Assembly (NCBI RefSeq): GCF_003268475.1
Contig: NZ_MCIF01000002.1
Coordinates: 1,058,395-1,122,394, forward strand
DNA from: Thermogemmatispora tikiterensis
Lineage (GTDB): Bacteria > Chloroflexota > Ktedonobacteria > Ktedonobacterales > Ktedonobacteraceae
Direction of reading: 5' to 3'
DNA: 64,000 nucleotides
In this document: in pieces, positions 9,391 to 17,976 of the stretch
How positions within the stretch are numbered: the stretch's first letter is position 1
Layout: each line of letters begins with the position of its first letter
The notes under the pieces: model-generated
Told to the model about the DNA's origin: nothing
Database searches by the model: none
Seen by the model: only the letters and a program-made list of their open reading frames with translations
Position numbers and translations under genes: made by a program

Positions 9391-10344
9391 ATGACCCTGT
9401 TTTTGCAACTGCTCGTCGAAGGGCTTGTCATCGGGTCGATCTATTCTCTGGTCGCCCTGGGCTACACGATGGTCTACGGGATCATCGAGCTGATCAACTT
9501 CGCCCACGGCGATATTTTCATGATGGGCACACTGGTAAGCCTGTTTATGGTGACGAACGTCTTTCACCTGACCGATGTTTCCAAGATGTCACTGGGCGGC
9601 ATGCTTGTCATGCTGGTTGTAACTTGTCTGGCATCTATCGTCATCTGCGCTCTGCTCGGTGTGCTCATTGAGCGTATAGCCTATCGTCCGCTGCGCAACG
9701 CCCCTCGCCTGGCCCCACTGATCTCGGCCATTGGCGTCTCGCTGGCACTAGAGGATATTGCGAAGGCCATCATTGGCCCTAATCCTGTTGCGGCGCCATA
9801 CCTGGTTCCCCTGGTCCACTATAGCATCGGCTCGGTCGACATCACAAATACTGATATCATTGTGCTGGTCGTGGCCCTGGTGCTGATGGTGGGCCTGCAG
9901 TGGCTGGTCACCAGCACCCGCATCGGGCGCGCCATGCGCGCTGTGGCACAAGATCGCGAGGCCGCAGCCCTCATGGGAGTCAATGTGGACCGTGTAATTG
10001 CGATCACCTTCCTGATCGGCGCTGGTATTGCTGGAGCCGGAGGCTTTGTCTTCCTGCTCTCGACTAACAATACTGTCTTCAACATTGGCTTTGAGCTGGG
10101 GTTGTTCGCCTTTACTGCCGCAGTGTTAGGAGGCATTGGCAATCTGGTTGGTGCTATGCTCGGCGGTCTGGTGATTGGTCTGATCCGCGCCCTGGTGACC
10201 TACATCCCCGATCGCGATCTTCCCTTCGGCCTACCACACGGCGGCGTTGCCTGGCAGGATGCCGTGGTCTTCGCTATCCTGATCCTGATTCTGGTCTTCC
10301 GTCCGACAGGCCTCCTCGGGCAGCAACTGGCAGAGAAGGTCTAG
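9391..10344 (+). CDS. livH: Branched-chain amino-acid ABC transporter permease LivH
   Basis: 317 residues with about eight hydrophobic segments. Family signatures are clear: the N-terminal GLVIGSIYSLVALGYTMVYG and NFAHGDIFMMG segments, the cytoplasmic coupling region RAVAQDREAAALMGVNVDR, and the C-terminal DAVVFAILILILVFRPTGLLG. It forms the membrane channel with LivM. A GAGGTG SD lies upstream of the ATG. The closest partner is the permease gene 46 bases downstream. Confidence 0.92.
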   Translation: MTLFLQLLVEGLVIGSIYSLVALGYTMVYGIIELINFAHGDIFMMGTLVSLFMVTNVFHLTDVSKMSLGGMLVMLVVTCLASIVICALLGVLIERIAYRPLRNAPRLAPLISAIGVSLALEDIAKAIIGPNPVAAPYLVPLVHYSIGSVDITNTDIIVLVVALVLMVGLQWLVTSTRIGRAMRAVAQDREAAALMGVNVDRVIAITFLIGAGIAGAGGFVFLLSTNNTVFNIGFELGLFAFTAAVLGGIGNLVGAMLGGLVIGLIRALVTYIPDRDLPFGLPHGGVAWQDAVVFAILILILVFRPTGLLGQQLAEKV

Positions 10345-10390
10345 CTGCGAAGCGTGAGCACGCGCACGTTGCTATAAGAGGTACAACACG

Positions 10391-12388
10391 ATGGCTATGT
10401 TGGTCCCTTCCCAAATCCTGCCACAGACAGGTGAGACCCGCCGGCTGCTTCTCAAATGGGTCATCGCTTTTTTGGTGCCGGTCCTCGTCTTTACGCTCGT
10501 CTGGAGTGGTGAGGCGATTCTGAATGCAGCCCTGCTGGCAATCTTCTTCCCCGGTAGCTTCTCAATTGCGGCGATTGCCGCCGGCCTCTTTATGCTGCTC
10601 TTTTACGGCATCATCACGGGGCTGACAGGCTATCTGGTGGCAGCCGACAGTGGTCGTCAGAGTCTGCTGGATCTGTGGATCTCAATGTTCTTCTTCACGG
10701 TGGTGCCGATCCTTTTGATCTACATCACCGCCAACCTCTTTGTGGGCCTGGCCGCCTCAGTAGTAGTCTGGGCCTTCTACTATTATGGGCGCCGTCTCGT
10801 TCGACGTTTCCGTCCCCCTGCTCCCCTTCCTCCCCTGCCAAGCCTGAAAGTGCTTGATGCTGAGATGCGCGCGACTTTGCTGACACGCGCACGCCTCGGC
10901 AGTTTCTGGTTCGCACTTTCCTTCTCCCTGATCTGGTTATTGGTCGACCTGCTCTTCTACTTTACCGGCCAGTACGGCCAGGCTTCACTGGTGTTCCTGG
11001 TCTGGATCCTGTTGCGCAGTGTGTTGCTGCCTGTCGCTGGCTGGCTGTTAGGAAGTCTGGGCGGGCTGGTGGCGATCCGCCACGCCGTGCCGGCTAACGG
11101 CAACGGCAGCAACGGCGATCGTGCCGGAGCGCCAGTCAGTACACGCCGACTGCGCCTGCTCTCAGCAACCCGCGCTCGCGAGGAGGCGCGCGACCTGGTC
11201 CCCAATGATCTCCCTCTGCGCAGCACAGGCGCCCGCAATTTCTACCTCCTGTTGCTTCTCGCCCTGCTCGTGTTCTACCCCATGATCGACCCCTTCCTCT
11301 TCGGCCCGGGCACGGACTCTCGTCTGGACAACTACGGTAACGCCGGCTACTATGTGATTCTGGCTCTGGGTTTGAACATCGTCGTGGGCTTCGCTGGCCT
11401 GCTGGACCTGGGCTATGTGGCCTTCTTTGTGATCGGGGCCTACACCTGGGCAATGGTTGGCTCACCCCAGTTGACAGTCCTGACAGGCATTCACATCAAT
11501 CCCGATATCTGGCCCTGGCTCTTCTGGCCAATGCTGATTGTCGCTGCTCTGATTGCAGCTCTCTGGGGCGTCTTGCTGGGCGCTCCCACCTTACGCCTGC
11601 GCGGCGACTACCTGGCAATCGTGACGCTCGGCTTCGGCGAGATCATCCCCATCGTGGTCCAGAACCTGGATAAGTACACCAATGGCACCAACGGCCTGAC
11701 GGGTATCTACTCTCCAGCCTTCTTTGGGGTACACTGGAATGTCTCGACTTCGGAGCCGTACTACTACTTGATCCTGGTGCTGATCGCCATCGTGTTGCTG
11801 GCGAATCTGCGCCTGCGCGATTCGCGCATTGGACGTGCCTGGATAGCGATGCGAGAGGATGAGATCGCCGCTGCCGCCTCGGGCATCAATTTGACGCGGA
11901 CAAAGCTCCTCGCCTTCGCGGCAGGTGCCTTCTTCTCCGGAATCGCCGGCGCTTACTATGCAGCGAAGCTCAGTACGGTAACATCCGGCAACTTTAGCTT
12001 CAGCGACTCGGTCATCTATCTGGCAATGGTGGTCCTCGGCGGCCTGGGAAGTATCCCCGGCGTGGTAGTGGGTGCCCTGGCTGTCTATGCCGTCAACGTC
12101 CTGGTCTTGCCCCAGCTCGACGCCCTGGGGAACGATCCTAGCAGCATCATCTACCCGATCTATACGCACATCCTGCAGGTGATCCCCAATTTCTCGTTTA
12201 GCAATATCCGTAACCTGATTTTCGGGATCATCCTGGTGGTGCTCATGATCTTCCGGCCAGAGGGGCTGATCCCCAGTACGCGCCGACGTCATGAGCTGCA
12301 CCACACTGAGGCCGAAGGGGTAGAGATTACTTCGCTGGATACTCCACCAGGCGCCCCAGGCTTCGAGTCAGAGATGCGCGTTGAGTAA
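10391..12388 (+). CDS. livM: LivM-type permease with a long N-terminal membrane extension
   Basis: 665 residues, roughly twice a usual LivM. Residues from about 285 onward are a complete LivM: GYYVILALGLNIVVGFAGLLDLGYVAFF, the coupling loop IAMREDEIAAAASGINL, and the final FGIILVVLMIFRPEGLIP. The first ~270 residues add five or six more hydrophobic segments (for example WVIAFLVPVLVFTLVW and SLIWLLVDLLFYF), a Pro-rich loop (PPAPLPPLPSL) and an Asn/Gly-rich linker near 236. The extension is in frame without interruption. I do not recognise it as a known domain. The SD is AGAGGT. Confidence 0.85.
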   Translation: MAMLVPSQILPQTGETRRLLLKWVIAFLVPVLVFTLVWSGEAILNAALLAIFFPGSFSIAAIAAGLFMLLFYGIITGLTGYLVAADSGRQSLLDLWISMFFFTVVPILLIYITANLFVGLAASVVVWAFYYYGRRLVRRFRPPAPLPPLPSLKVLDAEMRATLLTRARLGSFWFALSFSLIWLLVDLLFYFTGQYGQASLVFLVWILLRSVLLPVAGWLLGSLGGLVAIRHAVPANGNGSNGDRAGAPVSTRRLRLLSATRAREEARDLVPNDLPLRSTGARNFYLLLLLALLVFYPMIDPFLFGPGTDSRLDNYGNAGYYVILALGLNIVVGFAGLLDLGYVAFFVIGAYTWAMVGSPQLTVLTGIHINPDIWPWLFWPMLIVAALIAALWGVLLGAPTLRLRGDYLAIVTLGFGEIIPIVVQNLDKYTNGTNGLTGIYSPAFFGVHWNVSTSEPYYYLILVLIAIVLLANLRLRDSRIGRAWIAMREDEIAAAASGINLTRTKLLAFAAGAFFSGIAGAYYAAKLSTVTSGNFSFSDSVIYLAMVVLGGLGSIPGVVVGALAVYAVNVLVLPQLDALGNDPSSIIYPIYTHILQVIPNFSFSNIRNLIFGIILVVLMIFRPEGLIPSTRRRHELHHTEAEGVEITSLDTPPGAPGFESEMRVE

Positions 12389-12476
12389 AGAGCTGCCAGC
12401 ATGTGTGACGAAGTGCAACGGAGCGAAGACCCATGCTACCGAATATCGAGGTTGTTCCTAGCTGGAGGCTGCAATC

Positions 12477-13358
12477 ATGACTGCTGAGCACGAGCAGGCC
12501 CCTCAGTCCACGCGCCAACCTTTGCTAGAGCTGAAGAAGGTGACCAAGCACTTCGGCGGCCTCGCTGCAGTCCAAGACGTGGACCTGGCTATCTACCCGC
12601 AGGAAATTGTGAGTATTATCGGACCGAATGGCGCGGGCAAAACAACGGTTTTCAACCTGATTACCGGCATCTATCTGGCCACTTCGGGTGAGATCATCTT
12701 TGAGGGCCAGCCCCTGAAGAAGGCCTCCCCTCACCAGGTAGTGCAGCGCGGCCTCGCGCGCACATTTCAGAACATCCGCCTGTTCAATAATATGACGGTG
12801 CTAGAAAATGTGCTGGTGGGCGAGCATCTGCGCCTGAAAGCTTCAATCCTGGACGCGGTCTTCCGCCCCCCGTGGGTCAAACAGGAGGAGGAGGAGGCTC
12901 GCCGACGTGCGATTGAGCTGCTCAGTTTCTTCGGTCAGCACCTGGTCGATCGCCAGGACGAGTATGTGATTAATCTCTCCTACGCCGATCGCCGCCGCGT
13001 GGAGATCGCCCGCGCTCTGGCCTCGGAACCTAAACTGTTACTACTCGATGAGCCGACCGCGGGCATGAATGAGGCAGAGACAATGGAAGCCGTGCATTAT
13101 ATCCGCCGTCTACGCGACGAGCTGCATCTGACCATCTTGCTGATCGAGCATAAGCTGATGGTGACAATGGGCATTTCCGACCGCATTGCCGTGCTCGACT
13201 ACGGACGCAAGATTGCTGAGGGGCTGCCCGATGAGATCCGCCGCGATGAGCGGGTGATTACGGCCTATCTCGGCAAGGCGGCTACCGCCGATCGCCAGAC
13301 ATGGCAGGTGGCACTCCGGCCCCAGCCGGAGGGGGAGGCAAATAATCACCATGAGTGA
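12477..13358 (+). CDS. livG: Branched-chain amino-acid ABC transporter ATPase LivG
   Basis: 293 residues. Walker A is GPNGAGKTTVFNLITG, the Q-loop region is RTFQNIRLF, the signature is the variant LSYADRRRVEIARA, and Walker B is LLLLDEPTAGMN, followed by the H-loop LLIEHKL. The signature lacks the LSGGQ form, as is common in LivG. It powers import together with LivF. GGAGG lies upstream of the ATG. Its last codons overlap a 27-codon reading frame that runs to the livF start. Confidence 0.92.
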   Translation: MTAEHEQAPQSTRQPLLELKKVTKHFGGLAAVQDVDLAIYPQEIVSIIGPNGAGKTTVFNLITGIYLATSGEIIFEGQPLKKASPHQVVQRGLARTFQNIRLFNNMTVLENVLVGEHLRLKASILDAVFRPPWVKQEEEEARRRAIELLSFFGQHLVDRQDEYVINLSYADRRRVEIARALASEPKLLLLDEPTAGMNEAETMEAVHYIRRLRDELHLTILLIEHKLMVTMGISDRIAVLDYGRKIAEGLPDEIRRDERVITAYLGKAATADRQTWQVALRPQPEGEANNHHE

Positions 13359-13434
13359 GACGCTGATTGTGCCAAAGGCTATGCTGCTGTTCGTTGACTA
13401 CCAGACTGCCGCTTATGTGGGAGGGGATCGATGA
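13351..13434 (+). CDS. Possible 27-residue coupling peptide between livG and livF
   Basis: An ATG inside the last codons of livG (ATGAGTGA overlap) opens a 27-codon frame whose TGA overlaps the livF start as ATGA. Every junction is thus translationally coupled. The purine-rich tract at 13348 and earlier (GGGGGAGG, 13330-13337) could act as its SD. The peptide MSETLIVPKAMLLFVDYQTA has no membrane segment or known motif; its start loosely resembles the N-terminal strand of isochorismatase-like proteins. It may be a coupling device or a gene relic rather than a functional protein. Confidence 0.4.
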   Translation: MSETLIVPKAMLLFVDYQTAAYVGGDR

Positions 13435-14150
13435 ACGAGGTGATGCTACAATTGGAGCACGTCGATACGTTCTACGGTCCCATCCAGGTGCTCCACGATA
13501 TCAATCTGGAGGTGCGCCGCGGCGAAATCGTCTGCCTGCTGGGGGCTAATGCTGCCGGCAAGACGACTACGATGAAGACAATTTTCGGCCTGGTCCGCCC
13601 GCGTCGGGGGAGGATCATTTTCGACGGACAGCGTATCGATAACCGGCCCGCCAGCGATATTGTCCGCCTGGGCCTGGCTCTGGTCCCTGAAGCGCGCCGC
13701 ATTTTCCCGCGCATGACAGTATTGGAAAATTTGCAGATGGGCGCTTATACCCGCACAAACAAGGCTGAGATCGAGCAGGATCTCGACCACGTCTGCCAGA
13801 TCTTTCCACGTATTAAGGAGCGCCTGAAGCAGATAGCGGGAACTCTCTCAGGCGGCGAACAGCAGATGCTGGCTATGGCCCGCGCCTTGATGTCACGTCC
13901 ACGGATGATGTGCATGGATGAACCGTCAATGGGCCTCTCTCCTCTTCTGGTGGAGACGGTCTTTGAGACGATCGTGCGCATTCGTTCAGAGGGCGTCACG
14001 ATCTTTCTGGTGGAGCAGAATGCCTCGATGGCGCTGAGCCTGGCCGACCGCGGCTATGTACTGCAGACCGGGAAGATTGTGTTGAGCGATACGGCCGCTA
14101 ATCTGCTGGAGAACGATCTGGTGCGGCAGGCTTACCTCGGCGGCTCTTGA
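13431..14150 (+). CDS. livF: Branched-chain amino-acid ABC transporter ATPase LivF
   Basis: 239 residues. Walker A is LGANAAGKTTTMKTIFG, the signature is LSGGEQQMLAMARALM, Walker B is MMCMDEPSMGLSP and the H-loop region is IFLVEQNASMAL; all are intact and of LivF type. The SD is GGGAGGGG just before the ATG, within the preceding small frame. It is the last gene of the liv operon and is followed by a strong terminator. Confidence 0.93.
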   Translation: MNEVMLQLEHVDTFYGPIQVLHDINLEVRRGEIVCLLGANAAGKTTTMKTIFGLVRPRRGRIIFDGQRIDNRPASDIVRLGLALVPEARRIFPRMTVLENLQMGAYTRTNKAEIEQDLDHVCQIFPRIKERLKQIAGTLSGGEQQMLAMARALMSRPRMMCMDEPSMGLSPLLVETVFETIVRIRSEGVTIFLVEQNASMALSLADRGYVLQTGKIVLSDTAANLLENDLVRQAYLGGS

Positions 14151-14230
14151 GTCGCTGGCATTCCACCCGGCCTCCCTGTACTGCTCCTGCGTCGCTTCGC
14201 CTCGGCCAGCCAAGCCAAGGATCAAGACTT

Positions 14231-14286
14231 GCCAAGGCCCGCATAGCTCGCAGCCGGTTCGCTCGTGGGCCTTGGCAGGCTTTTTT
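14231..14286 (+). terminator. Rho-independent terminator of the liv operon
   Basis: GCCAAGGCCC (14231-14240) pairs with GGGCCTTGGC (14267-14276), and TTTTTT follows at 14281-14286, 80 bases after the livF stop codon. Confidence 0.85.
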
Positions 14287-14389
14287 CTCTTGATGGTTTA
14301 CCCCCCTGTTCAGGAGAGCAGGTTAGCTTTGGAGCAGAGCACTGCGGATTATCTAGCCAGCAGGGAAGAAAAGGAGGTCATCGGATTTC

Positions 14390-14935
14390 ATGATCCGTAG
14401 TTACGATTATGTCCATCGACGCGGGGTGCGCTTTTTATCCTGGGAGGAGATCGCTTCATTAGGACGCAAGCTGTGTGAGAGCCTGGCCAGAGAGCAGATC
14501 GAGGCTGTTGTTGGTATTGCTCGCGCTGGCCTCTTTCCAGCCACGTTAGTAGCCTGCGCACTGCGGCTTGACCTGTATCCAGTGCGCGTGAGTCGACGCC
14601 TTCAGGATGAGGTGCGTTTCCCTTCACCGGTCTGGCACGTACCGCTGGTCCCGGATGTCTCCGGCAAGCGTCTCGCTGTTGTCGATGAGATCGCCGATAG
14701 CGGGGAGACTTTGGCGCTGGTAGCGGAGCAGGCGCGCGCGCTCGGAGCGCTTCATGTTGTGACCGCCGCTCTGGTCAGCCATAGCTGGGCGAAGCCACAG
14801 CCCACGTGTGTGGCGCTGCAGACAGATGAGCTGGTGATTTTTCCCTGGGACCAGCAGGTGCTGATAGATGGTCGCTGGCAGCTCCACCCAGAGATGGCCA
14901 GCGCCATTGAGGCCCAGCAAGAGGCCGATTCCTAA
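14390..14935 (+). CDS. Phosphoribosyltransferase-family protein
   Basis: 181 residues. The PRPP-binding motif VVDEIADSGETLALV (about residues 97-111) is the hallmark of type I phosphoribosyltransferases; the upstream VVGIARAGLFPATLVA segment is the PPi loop region, as in hypoxanthine or xanthine-guanine PRTases. It probably salvages a purine base with PRPP, though short members of this family also act as regulators. AAGGAGG lies 12 bases before the ATG. It is monocistronic, bounded by terminators on both sides. Confidence 0.82.
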   Translation: MIRSYDYVHRRGVRFLSWEEIASLGRKLCESLAREQIEAVVGIARAGLFPATLVACALRLDLYPVRVSRRLQDEVRFPSPVWHVPLVPDVSGKRLAVVDEIADSGETLALVAEQARALGALHVVTAALVSHSWAKPQPTCVALQTDELVIFPWDQQVLIDGRWQLHPEMASAIEAQQEADS

Positions 14936-14952
14936 GAATGAGGCATTGGCCT

Positions 14953-14987
14953 CCCCGGCCAGGCAGGAGACCTGGCCGGGGAAGTTT
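14953..14987 (+). terminator. Terminator after the phosphoribosyltransferase gene
   Basis: CCCCGGCCAGG (14953-14963) and CCTGGCCGGGG (14971-14981) form a perfect 11-bp stem with a 7-base loop, followed by AAGTTTTC. It lies 17 bases after the stop codon. Confidence 0.75.
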
Positions 14988-15071
14988 TCAGGCGTGCCGT
15001 CAGCCATGATCATGATCCCACTCGTCTCCAGGCCCCCCAGGCAGCAGCCGGGCGTTGGATGGCGCACAAGC

Positions 15072-15953
15072 TCAATGGCTCGTTGGCTCGTCAGGATTGA
15101 TAGCCCAGGCCGTTAGTCCAAAGCCCACGATAGTGTAGTCTTCTGCCGCCATTTCTTGCAGCATTTGCCGATAGACCTGCTCAAATTCGGCCTCGTCAAT
15201 GACACCGCTAGCTAGCAAGAAGGGCTTGGTCAGACAAAAAAGGGCCTGCATATCTCTGTAGCCACTGTCGTGCATGGGCATACCATAGGAACCATCATAA
15301 TAGAAGGCCCGGCGCTGGATGTCGACAAAGCCAGCTTCACGCAGGAGACGCGCCAGCATGTAGACGATCCCTGTAGAGTTGCCGTCGACGGAAAAGGTCC
15401 GTTTCTGCTGGGCCAGCGCGCGATTGAGGCAGTTGTAAAGGCGCTGATAAGCAGGGCTATTGCTCACTGGCGTTTCTATCTCGGTGAGACGGATGATGCC
15501 ACCGGGATGGAGCAGGCGCCGGCATTCCGCAAGAAGGGCAGGACAGGTCCGCTGATCCATAAAGGCCATAATCAGTCGGGCATTGACCAGATCAAAAGAG
15601 GCATCGTGAAAGGGAAGGCGCTGGCGAGCATCGGCTACTTCGAAGGTGACATTGGGCAGTGCACGCACACGGGCAGTAGCGAGGGCATAATCGATCATGG
15701 TCGGGTTGATATCGATCCCCACCACCTCCAGGTGAGGATAGCGCGCCGCTAGCTCCAGGGCCCAGCCTCCAGGGCCACAGGCAATGTCGAGCACACGCCG
15801 AAGTTGACTGAGATCATCTAGCTCGGGTAATAAGCCCCCCATCGCTTCGCTAAAGAGCCGCTCCTGCTCAAGCAGCCGGGCAGTCTCCGCTCCTTGCTCG
15901 ATATCGATGAAATAGCGGTTCTCCCCCGCGGAAGAGGTGAAATCGGCAGCCAC
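15072..15953 (-). CDS. SAM-dependent methyltransferase
   Basis: 293 residues from a GTG start that has AAGGAGG 10 bases upstream. Motif I is VLDIACGPGGWALELAARYP, the acidic residue of beta-2 is GIDINPTM, and the motif IV/V region (FDLVNARLIMAF, LLHPGGIIRLTE) is intact. This is a class I methyltransferase similar to those that methylate small metabolites. It is alone on the minus strand, convergent with the phosphoribosyltransferase. Acceptor unknown. Confidence 0.85.
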   Translation of the reverse strand: MAADFTSSAGENRYFIDIEQGAETARLLEQERLFSEAMGGLLPELDDLSQLRRVLDIACGPGGWALELAARYPHLEVVGIDINPTMIDYALATARVRALPNVTFEVADARQRLPFHDASFDLVNARLIMAFMDQRTCPALLAECRRLLHPGGIIRLTEIETPVSNSPAYQRLYNCLNRALAQQKRTFSVDGNSTGIVYMLARLLREAGFVDIQRRAFYYDGSYGMPMHDSGYRDMQALFCLTKPFLLASGVIDEAEFEQVYRQMLQEMAAEDYTIVGFGLTAWAINPDEPTSH

Positions 15954-16188
15954 GGTGCTTCTTCCTCCTTGTCCTTTGCTGCTCTACTTACCGGTAACTC
16001 TCCAGGAGCCAGGCCGGCGCACGATCGCCAGAGAGATCGCCCATCAGCCATCTCCGGGAAGGTGACCACAGACAGCCAATAATGATCTTCCTCTATGTTA
16101 CCGCAGCGAAGGCAAGCGCCGCCAGAAGCGCTCAGGGGGAAAAAAAGGCCAGGACAGACATGAGCCGCCTGCGCTGAGGCAGCGTTCT

Positions 16189-16590
16189 TCAGGTCCAGGC
16201 GGAGGGATGGCCAGCCCCGCCCTGATGCAGGCCACGTGCCTGACCATGAGCCAAGAGGGTGAGATGAGCCGGGCGCATGGTGACGCTCAGCGGTAAGGCT
16301 ACGACCAGAACACCGTTTCCATAGGTGACGGTAGCGCGCTCGCCATCGACTGGTTGCACTAGCTGCAGCTCACGATGATAGGCCCCGATGCTCCATTCAT
16401 CGATCAGCAGCTCTTTGACGTCTTTAAGCAGAGCACGCATATCTCCGTGCAGGATCAGACGCCCGTCTTCTTGTAACTCAATGTGAATGTCTTCTGGCTC
16501 CATGCCTGGCATGGGAGCCGCTACCACTAGACGCTCGTTACTCCTGTACATCTTAACTGGTACGTGGTGGATCTTCCGTCGCTCTTGCAT
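16189..16590 (-). CDS. Small heat-shock protein, Hsp20/alpha-crystallin family
   Basis: 133 residues. The alpha-crystallin domain covers about residues 15-110: LVVAAPMPGMEPEDIHIELQ is the typical first-strand region, LILHGDM the next strand, and VTYGNGVLVVALPL the A-x-x-x-n-G-V-L signature region. These chaperones hold unfolding proteins. GGAGG lies seven bases before the ATG at 16590; an ATG ten codons upstream is less likely. The C-terminal I-x-I anchoring motif is not obvious and the tail is His/Gly-rich, so oligomer assembly may differ from the norm. Confidence 0.8.
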   Translation of the reverse strand: MQERRKIHHVPVKMYRSNERLVVAAPMPGMEPEDIHIELQEDGRLILHGDMRALLKDVKELLIDEWSIGAYHRELQLVQPVDGERATVTYGNGVLVVALPLSVTMRPAHLTLLAHGQARGLHQGGAGHPSAWT

Positions 16591-16844
16591 AGTCAATCCT
16601 CCTGCCAAGCTCAGAAACATGCTCAGCTGAGTCCGTTCGATCGCTTTACTGGTTGACTCTCTCTGCTTCTAAGAAGAGGCACGACACGCAGCCAGCAAGA
16701 GTGTCAGGCTCTGCTGAAAGCCGGGCGTACCACCCACTCATTGGTCTGTTTCTATGTTGACGCAGAACGAAAAGAACCCTTCTACAGAGCAGGATCTCTC
16801 TCATATCCTCCATAGGAAGATGAAGATAGCAGAGAGGCAAGACA

Positions 16845-17110
16845 GTGGTGATAGTATTAATACCTGCGTTTCTTGCAAATCCTGCTCTCGACGGACAGGT
16901 GATGAAGGCGGGGCAGGAACTGGCCAACCAGAAGCACTGGCAGACTCTGGGTCAGGATGAGCGGGCCTTCTGGGGAGAATACCAAGGCAGTGCTCTCTAT
17001 CGTGTCTGCATCGATAAGCTCTCGCTGAAGACCTCCTGTAGCTGCCCCAGTCGCAAGATCCCCTGTAAGCATAGCATCGGGCTCCTCTATCTGGCAACGT
17101 CCAGCGCGGA
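16845..17110 (+). pseudogene. Remnant of a SWIM zinc-finger gene (N-terminal part only)
   Basis: About 88 codons resemble the N-terminus of the SWIM zinc-finger proteins usually found with MoxR ATPase, DUF5691, DUF5682 and VWA genes: the AGQELANQKHWQTLG and DERAFWGEYQGSALYRV segments, then the zinc ligands CSCPSRKIPCKH. Family members are several hundred residues long, but this frame loses similarity just after the zinc finger and stops at 17159. The best available start is a GTG without an SD. Together with the VWA remnant at 17977 it looks like what is left after deletion of an entire cluster. Family identity is from memory of the motif. Confidence 0.6.
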
Positions 17111-17117
17111 TACTGTG

Positions 17118-17265
17118 CCAGTCGCCGCGCCACCGCGGAGAGGGGCCGGCCTCCGTTGAAGCAGGGGGCCGAGAGCTGCTGCTGCACTGCCTGGAAGACC
17201 GCCAGGGTCTGACGCAGGTCCTCACCGGCTGGCAATACCAGCGGGATCGTGCGCTGCACCTCCAT
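17118..17265 (-). pseudogene. Possible truncated 5' end of a TnpB-like (IS200/IS605) gene
   Basis: On the minus strand GGAGGAG precedes an ATG at 17265. The encoded start, RTIPLVLPAGEDLRQTLAVF followed by CFNGGRPLSAVA, resembles the N-terminus of IS605-type TnpB proteins (RTxxLxLP...TLxxF...FNxGKPLSA). Similarity ends after about 48 codons, where it meets the SWIM-gene remnant read from the other strand. The catalytic RuvC and zinc regions are absent, so it cannot be active. The assignment rests on a short stretch. Confidence 0.4.
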
Positions 17266-17308
17266 CGTCGTGTCAGGCTCCTCCTGGCTGGATATGCTGG
17301 GGGCAGGT

Positions 17309-17359
17309 GCCTGCTTCCCAGACCCAGGGCAGGCGCTGTGCCGGGTCTTGGAAGCAGGC
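17309..17359. repeat. Long imperfect hairpin beside the TnpB-like remnant
   Basis: Arms at 17309-17325 and 17343-17359 pair at 16 of 17 positions around a 17-base loop. It lies between the stop codon of the minus-strand Cys-rich gene (17376) and the TnpB-like start (17265). It could be an IS200/IS605 end hairpin or the transcriptional end of the Cys-rich gene; there is no T-run on either strand. Confidence 0.5.
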
Positions 17360-17375
17360 AGCGCCGCCTCACTGA

Positions 17376-17930
17376 CTAGTGGGCCGCCTGGGTGCTGTCC
17401 GGGTGTGGACAGGGACAGGTTTCACAGCGGGGGCAATGGCCACAGGCACGCAGAGGCTGATAGCAGCGGTAACAATTGCCGTAGAGTGGCAGGGTCGAGG
17501 GAAGGCGCGCCGAGAGGAAACCCGCCAGATAGCCCGCGGCCCAGGCCAGCCACCGGGCCCGCTCGGCGGCAGGGGTCTGCGCCGCAGCCTTCCATTCAGC
17601 CTCGCGAAGGGTCTGTTCCACTTCGGCCATGACGTCCTCATCGGAGAGCTGCCGTCCCAGGCGATCCTGCTGCTCATCCCAGACCAGTTCGAAGTACGCC
17701 CGGATGCCGGTGCGATAGCCGTCCACGAAGACGGGATGATGCACCTCGATGAAGGGGACATGCACCACTTCCAGTGGAGCCGTCCAGGAGGCGGGCAGCG
17801 TCATCGCCCAATGCGGGGAGGGGACGGGAGAGACCGCCGCCGTCCCGACAGCAGGGGCAGACGCGGCTACGGCAGTCGGATCGACGGCGTACGGGGACCC
17901 CGCGCGGTCGGCAAACAGGAGAGCATTCAA
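17376..17930 (-). CDS. Hypothetical protein with a C-terminal Cys cluster
   Basis: 184 residues. A Pro/Ala-rich N-terminal third is followed by a folded-looking middle (VHVPFIEVHHPVFVDGYRTG, then an acidic helix with EVEQTLREAEW) and a C-terminal CYRCYQPLRACGHCPRCETC segment with seven Cys, suggesting a zinc-ribbon. The composition reads as a real protein, unlike the overlapping plus-strand frames, but there is no clear SD before the ATG and a stop codon directly precedes it. It lies between the SWIM/TnpB remnants and the VWA remnant. Function unknown. Confidence 0.5.
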   Translation of the reverse strand: MNALLFADRAGSPYAVDPTAVAASAPAVGTAAVSPVPSPHWAMTLPASWTAPLEVVHVPFIEVHHPVFVDGYRTGIRAYFELVWDEQQDRLGRQLSDEDVMAEVEQTLREAEWKAAAQTPAAERARWLAWAAGYLAGFLSARLPSTLPLYGNCYRCYQPLRACGHCPRCETCPCPHPDSTQAAH

Positions 17931-17976
17931 GGGCTGTTGGGGATCAGGGGACCCTGTGGAACAAGACAGCTTGGCT

